Assembly: GCA_937920555.1 (NCBI GenBank)
Contig: CAKZTM010000099.1
Location: 1-53,066 of the forward strand
Length of the DNA stretch: 53,066 nt
From: an uncultured Paracoccaceae bacterium
GTDB taxonomy: Bacteria; Pseudomonadota; Alphaproteobacteria; Rhodobacterales; Rhodobacteraceae
Direction of reading: 5' to 3'
Position numbers and translations under genes: made by a program. Below are positions 52,203 through 53,066 of the stretch, piece by piece. The notes under the pieces were generated by a model. The model ran no database searches. It had not been told where the DNA came from and was given only the letters and a program-made list of their open reading frames with translations. Position 1 is the first letter of the stretch. Every line of letters starts with the position of its first letter.

Positions 52203-53063
52203 ATGACGCCAATTATCAAAGCCTTCTTTGACGATGCGACCAACACGATCTCCTATGTTGTGCGTGATCCGGCCAGCCAAGCCGCCGCCATTATCGACAG
52301 TGTGCTGGACTATGACCAAGCCGCAGGGCGCACGGACACGCAGGCCGCCGATCAGATCATCGCTCATGTGCGCCGCGAAAACCTGACCGTTGAATGGCTG
52401 CTGGAAACCCATGTGCATGCGGATCACCTCTCCGCCGCCCCCTACCTGCAAAAGCAACTGGGCGGTAAAATCGGTATCGGCGAGGAGATCACAACCGTTC
52501 AAGACACGTTCGGCAAAGTGTTCAACGCAGGCACCGAGTTTCAACGGGACGGCTCGCAGTTTGACCGGCTGTTTCGCGAACAAGACCGCTTTGAGATAGG
52601 CGCCCTGACCGGCTCGGTCTTGCACACGCCCGGCCACACGCCTGCCTGCCTGACTTACGTGATTGGCGATGCGGCCTTTGTGGGCGACACGCTCTTCATG
52701 CCCGATTTCGGCACGGCGCGCTGCGATTTTCCCGGCGGCGATGCAGGCCAACTATACGACAGCATCCAAAAAGTGCTGAGCCTGCCCGACGATACCCGCC
52801 TGTTCATGTGCCATGACTATAAAGCGCCGGGCCGTGACGAGTTCGCATGGGAAACCACCGTGGCCGCACAAAAAACCAACAACCTGCATATTGCAGGCAA
52901 AACCCGCGACGAGTTCGTAGAGATGCGCGAGACCAGAGACGCCCAGCTGGGCATGCCAAAACTGATCATCCCGTCCATTCAGGTGAACATGCGCGCAGGC
53001 CATATGCCACCCGCCGATGATAACGGCACCACCTATATCAAAGTCCCGATCAACAAACTTTAA
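52203..53063 (+). CDS. MBL-fold hydrolase, persulfide dioxygenase-like (ETHE1/BLH group)
   Basis: 286 residues. The metal site is ETHVHADHLSAA (His70, His72, Asp74, His75), then LHTPGHTPACLTY and VGDTLFMPDFGTARCDFPGGDAGQLY. The FGTARCDFPGG segment is typical of the ETHE1/BLH persulfide dioxygenases that oxidise glutathione persulfide to sulfite, rather than of glyoxalase II. The C-terminus (KLIIPSIQVNMRAG) is usual for the bacterial standalone form. AGGAGCGAGACA precedes the ATG. The upstream gap has an AT-rich stretch at 52140-52172 that could be promoter or sulfide-responsive operator, but no clean motif is present. The window ends three bases after the stop. Confidence 0.85.
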   Translation: MTPIIKAFFDDATNTISYVVRDPASQAAAIIDSVLDYDQAAGRTDTQAADQIIAHVRRENLTVEWLLETHVHADHLSAAPYLQKQLGGKIGIGEEITTVQDTFGKVFNAGTEFQRDGSQFDRLFREQDRFEIGALTGSVLHTPGHTPACLTYVIGDAAFVGDTLFMPDFGTARCDFPGGDAGQLYDSIQKVLSLPDDTRLFMCHDYKAPGRDEFAWETTVAAQKTNNLHIAGKTRDEFVEMRETRDAQLGMPKLIIPSIQVNMRAGHMPPADDNGTTYIKVPINKL

Positions 53064-53066
53064 GGG

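Noticed and set aside
1..53066. CRISPR arrays, tRNA or rRNA genes, insertion sequences, prophage
   Set aside because: No regularly spaced repeats, cloverleaf signatures, transposase or integrase motifs were seen on either strand.

Overview
The window looks like chromosome of a marine alphaproteobacterium, most likely a Rhodobacteraceae (Roseobacter-group) member. The signs are a moderately GC-rich, densely packed genome with many overlapping start/stop codons, an NAD-dependent molybdenum formate dehydrogenase operon, an acuI-type acryloyl-CoA reductase next to a fused indolepyruvate:ferredoxin oxidoreductase, a fused GMC oxidoreductase/hydrolase, and several MarR/LysR-controlled catabolic islands. 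I saw no rRNA, tRNA, CRISPR array, transposase, integrase or phage gene. All assignments come from reading motifs and gene context; no database search was run.

Layout. (1) 1-3231, minus: a formate dehydrogenase operon (fused FdsG-FdsB, a small unknown protein, then FdsA running off the left edge) preceded by a LysR gene. (2) 3451-4422, plus: a PIG3-type quinone oxidoreductase. (3) 4541-8967, minus: indolepyruvate ferredoxin oxidoreductase followed by AcuI. (4) 9268-20091, minus: a nine-gene beta-mannoside uptake and breakdown operon (solute-binding protein, two permeases, ATPase, GH2 beta-mannosidase, and two pairs of TIM-barrel isomerase plus Gfo/Idh/MocA dehydrogenase). It ends in a hairpin terminator and faces a divergent lacI-SGNH hydrolase-aldo/keto reductase operon (20277-22968), with a perfect LacI-type operator between them. 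(5) 23027-27435: acetyltransferase, LysR, methyltransferase and a cytoplasmic biotin-sulfoxide-reductase-like molybdoenzyme.

(6) 27580-38722 is the most unusual part. A five-gene overlapping minus-strand operon encodes a molybdenum hydroxylase (FAD subunit plus a fused 2Fe-2S/Mo subunit), a protein resembling 6-hydroxynicotinate reductase, a UPF0280 protein (ApbE-like superfamily) and a PF06684 'amino acid synthesis' protein. It diverges from a marR gene. Next to it is a second minus-strand operon with hydantoinase/oxoprolinase A and B subunits and a small secreted protein between them. Both operons carry a related 20-bp MarR-type operator just upstream, so they probably form one regulon. Hydroxylation, ring reduction and ATP-dependent lactam opening would together make a plausible reductive N-heterocycle degradation route in a presumably aerobic bacterium.

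(7) 38747-44495, minus: a metallophosphoesterase followed by a 1406-residue GMC oxidoreductase/alpha-beta hydrolase fusion with a cysteine in the nucleophile elbow; a nucleotide cyclase-ATPase-repeat protein is divergent (44815-47982). (8) 47979-49966, minus: MarR, 4-hydroxyphenylpyruvate dioxygenase and a Rieske protein (tyrosine catabolism). (9) 50142-53063: HpcH/HpaI aldolase, a sulfotransferase-like protein and a persulfide-dioxygenase-like MBL hydrolase. Outside genes, the clearest signals are a 103-bp dispersed intergenic repeat (two inverted copies, each between convergent genes) and two near-identical 20-bp CTAG-centred palindromes.
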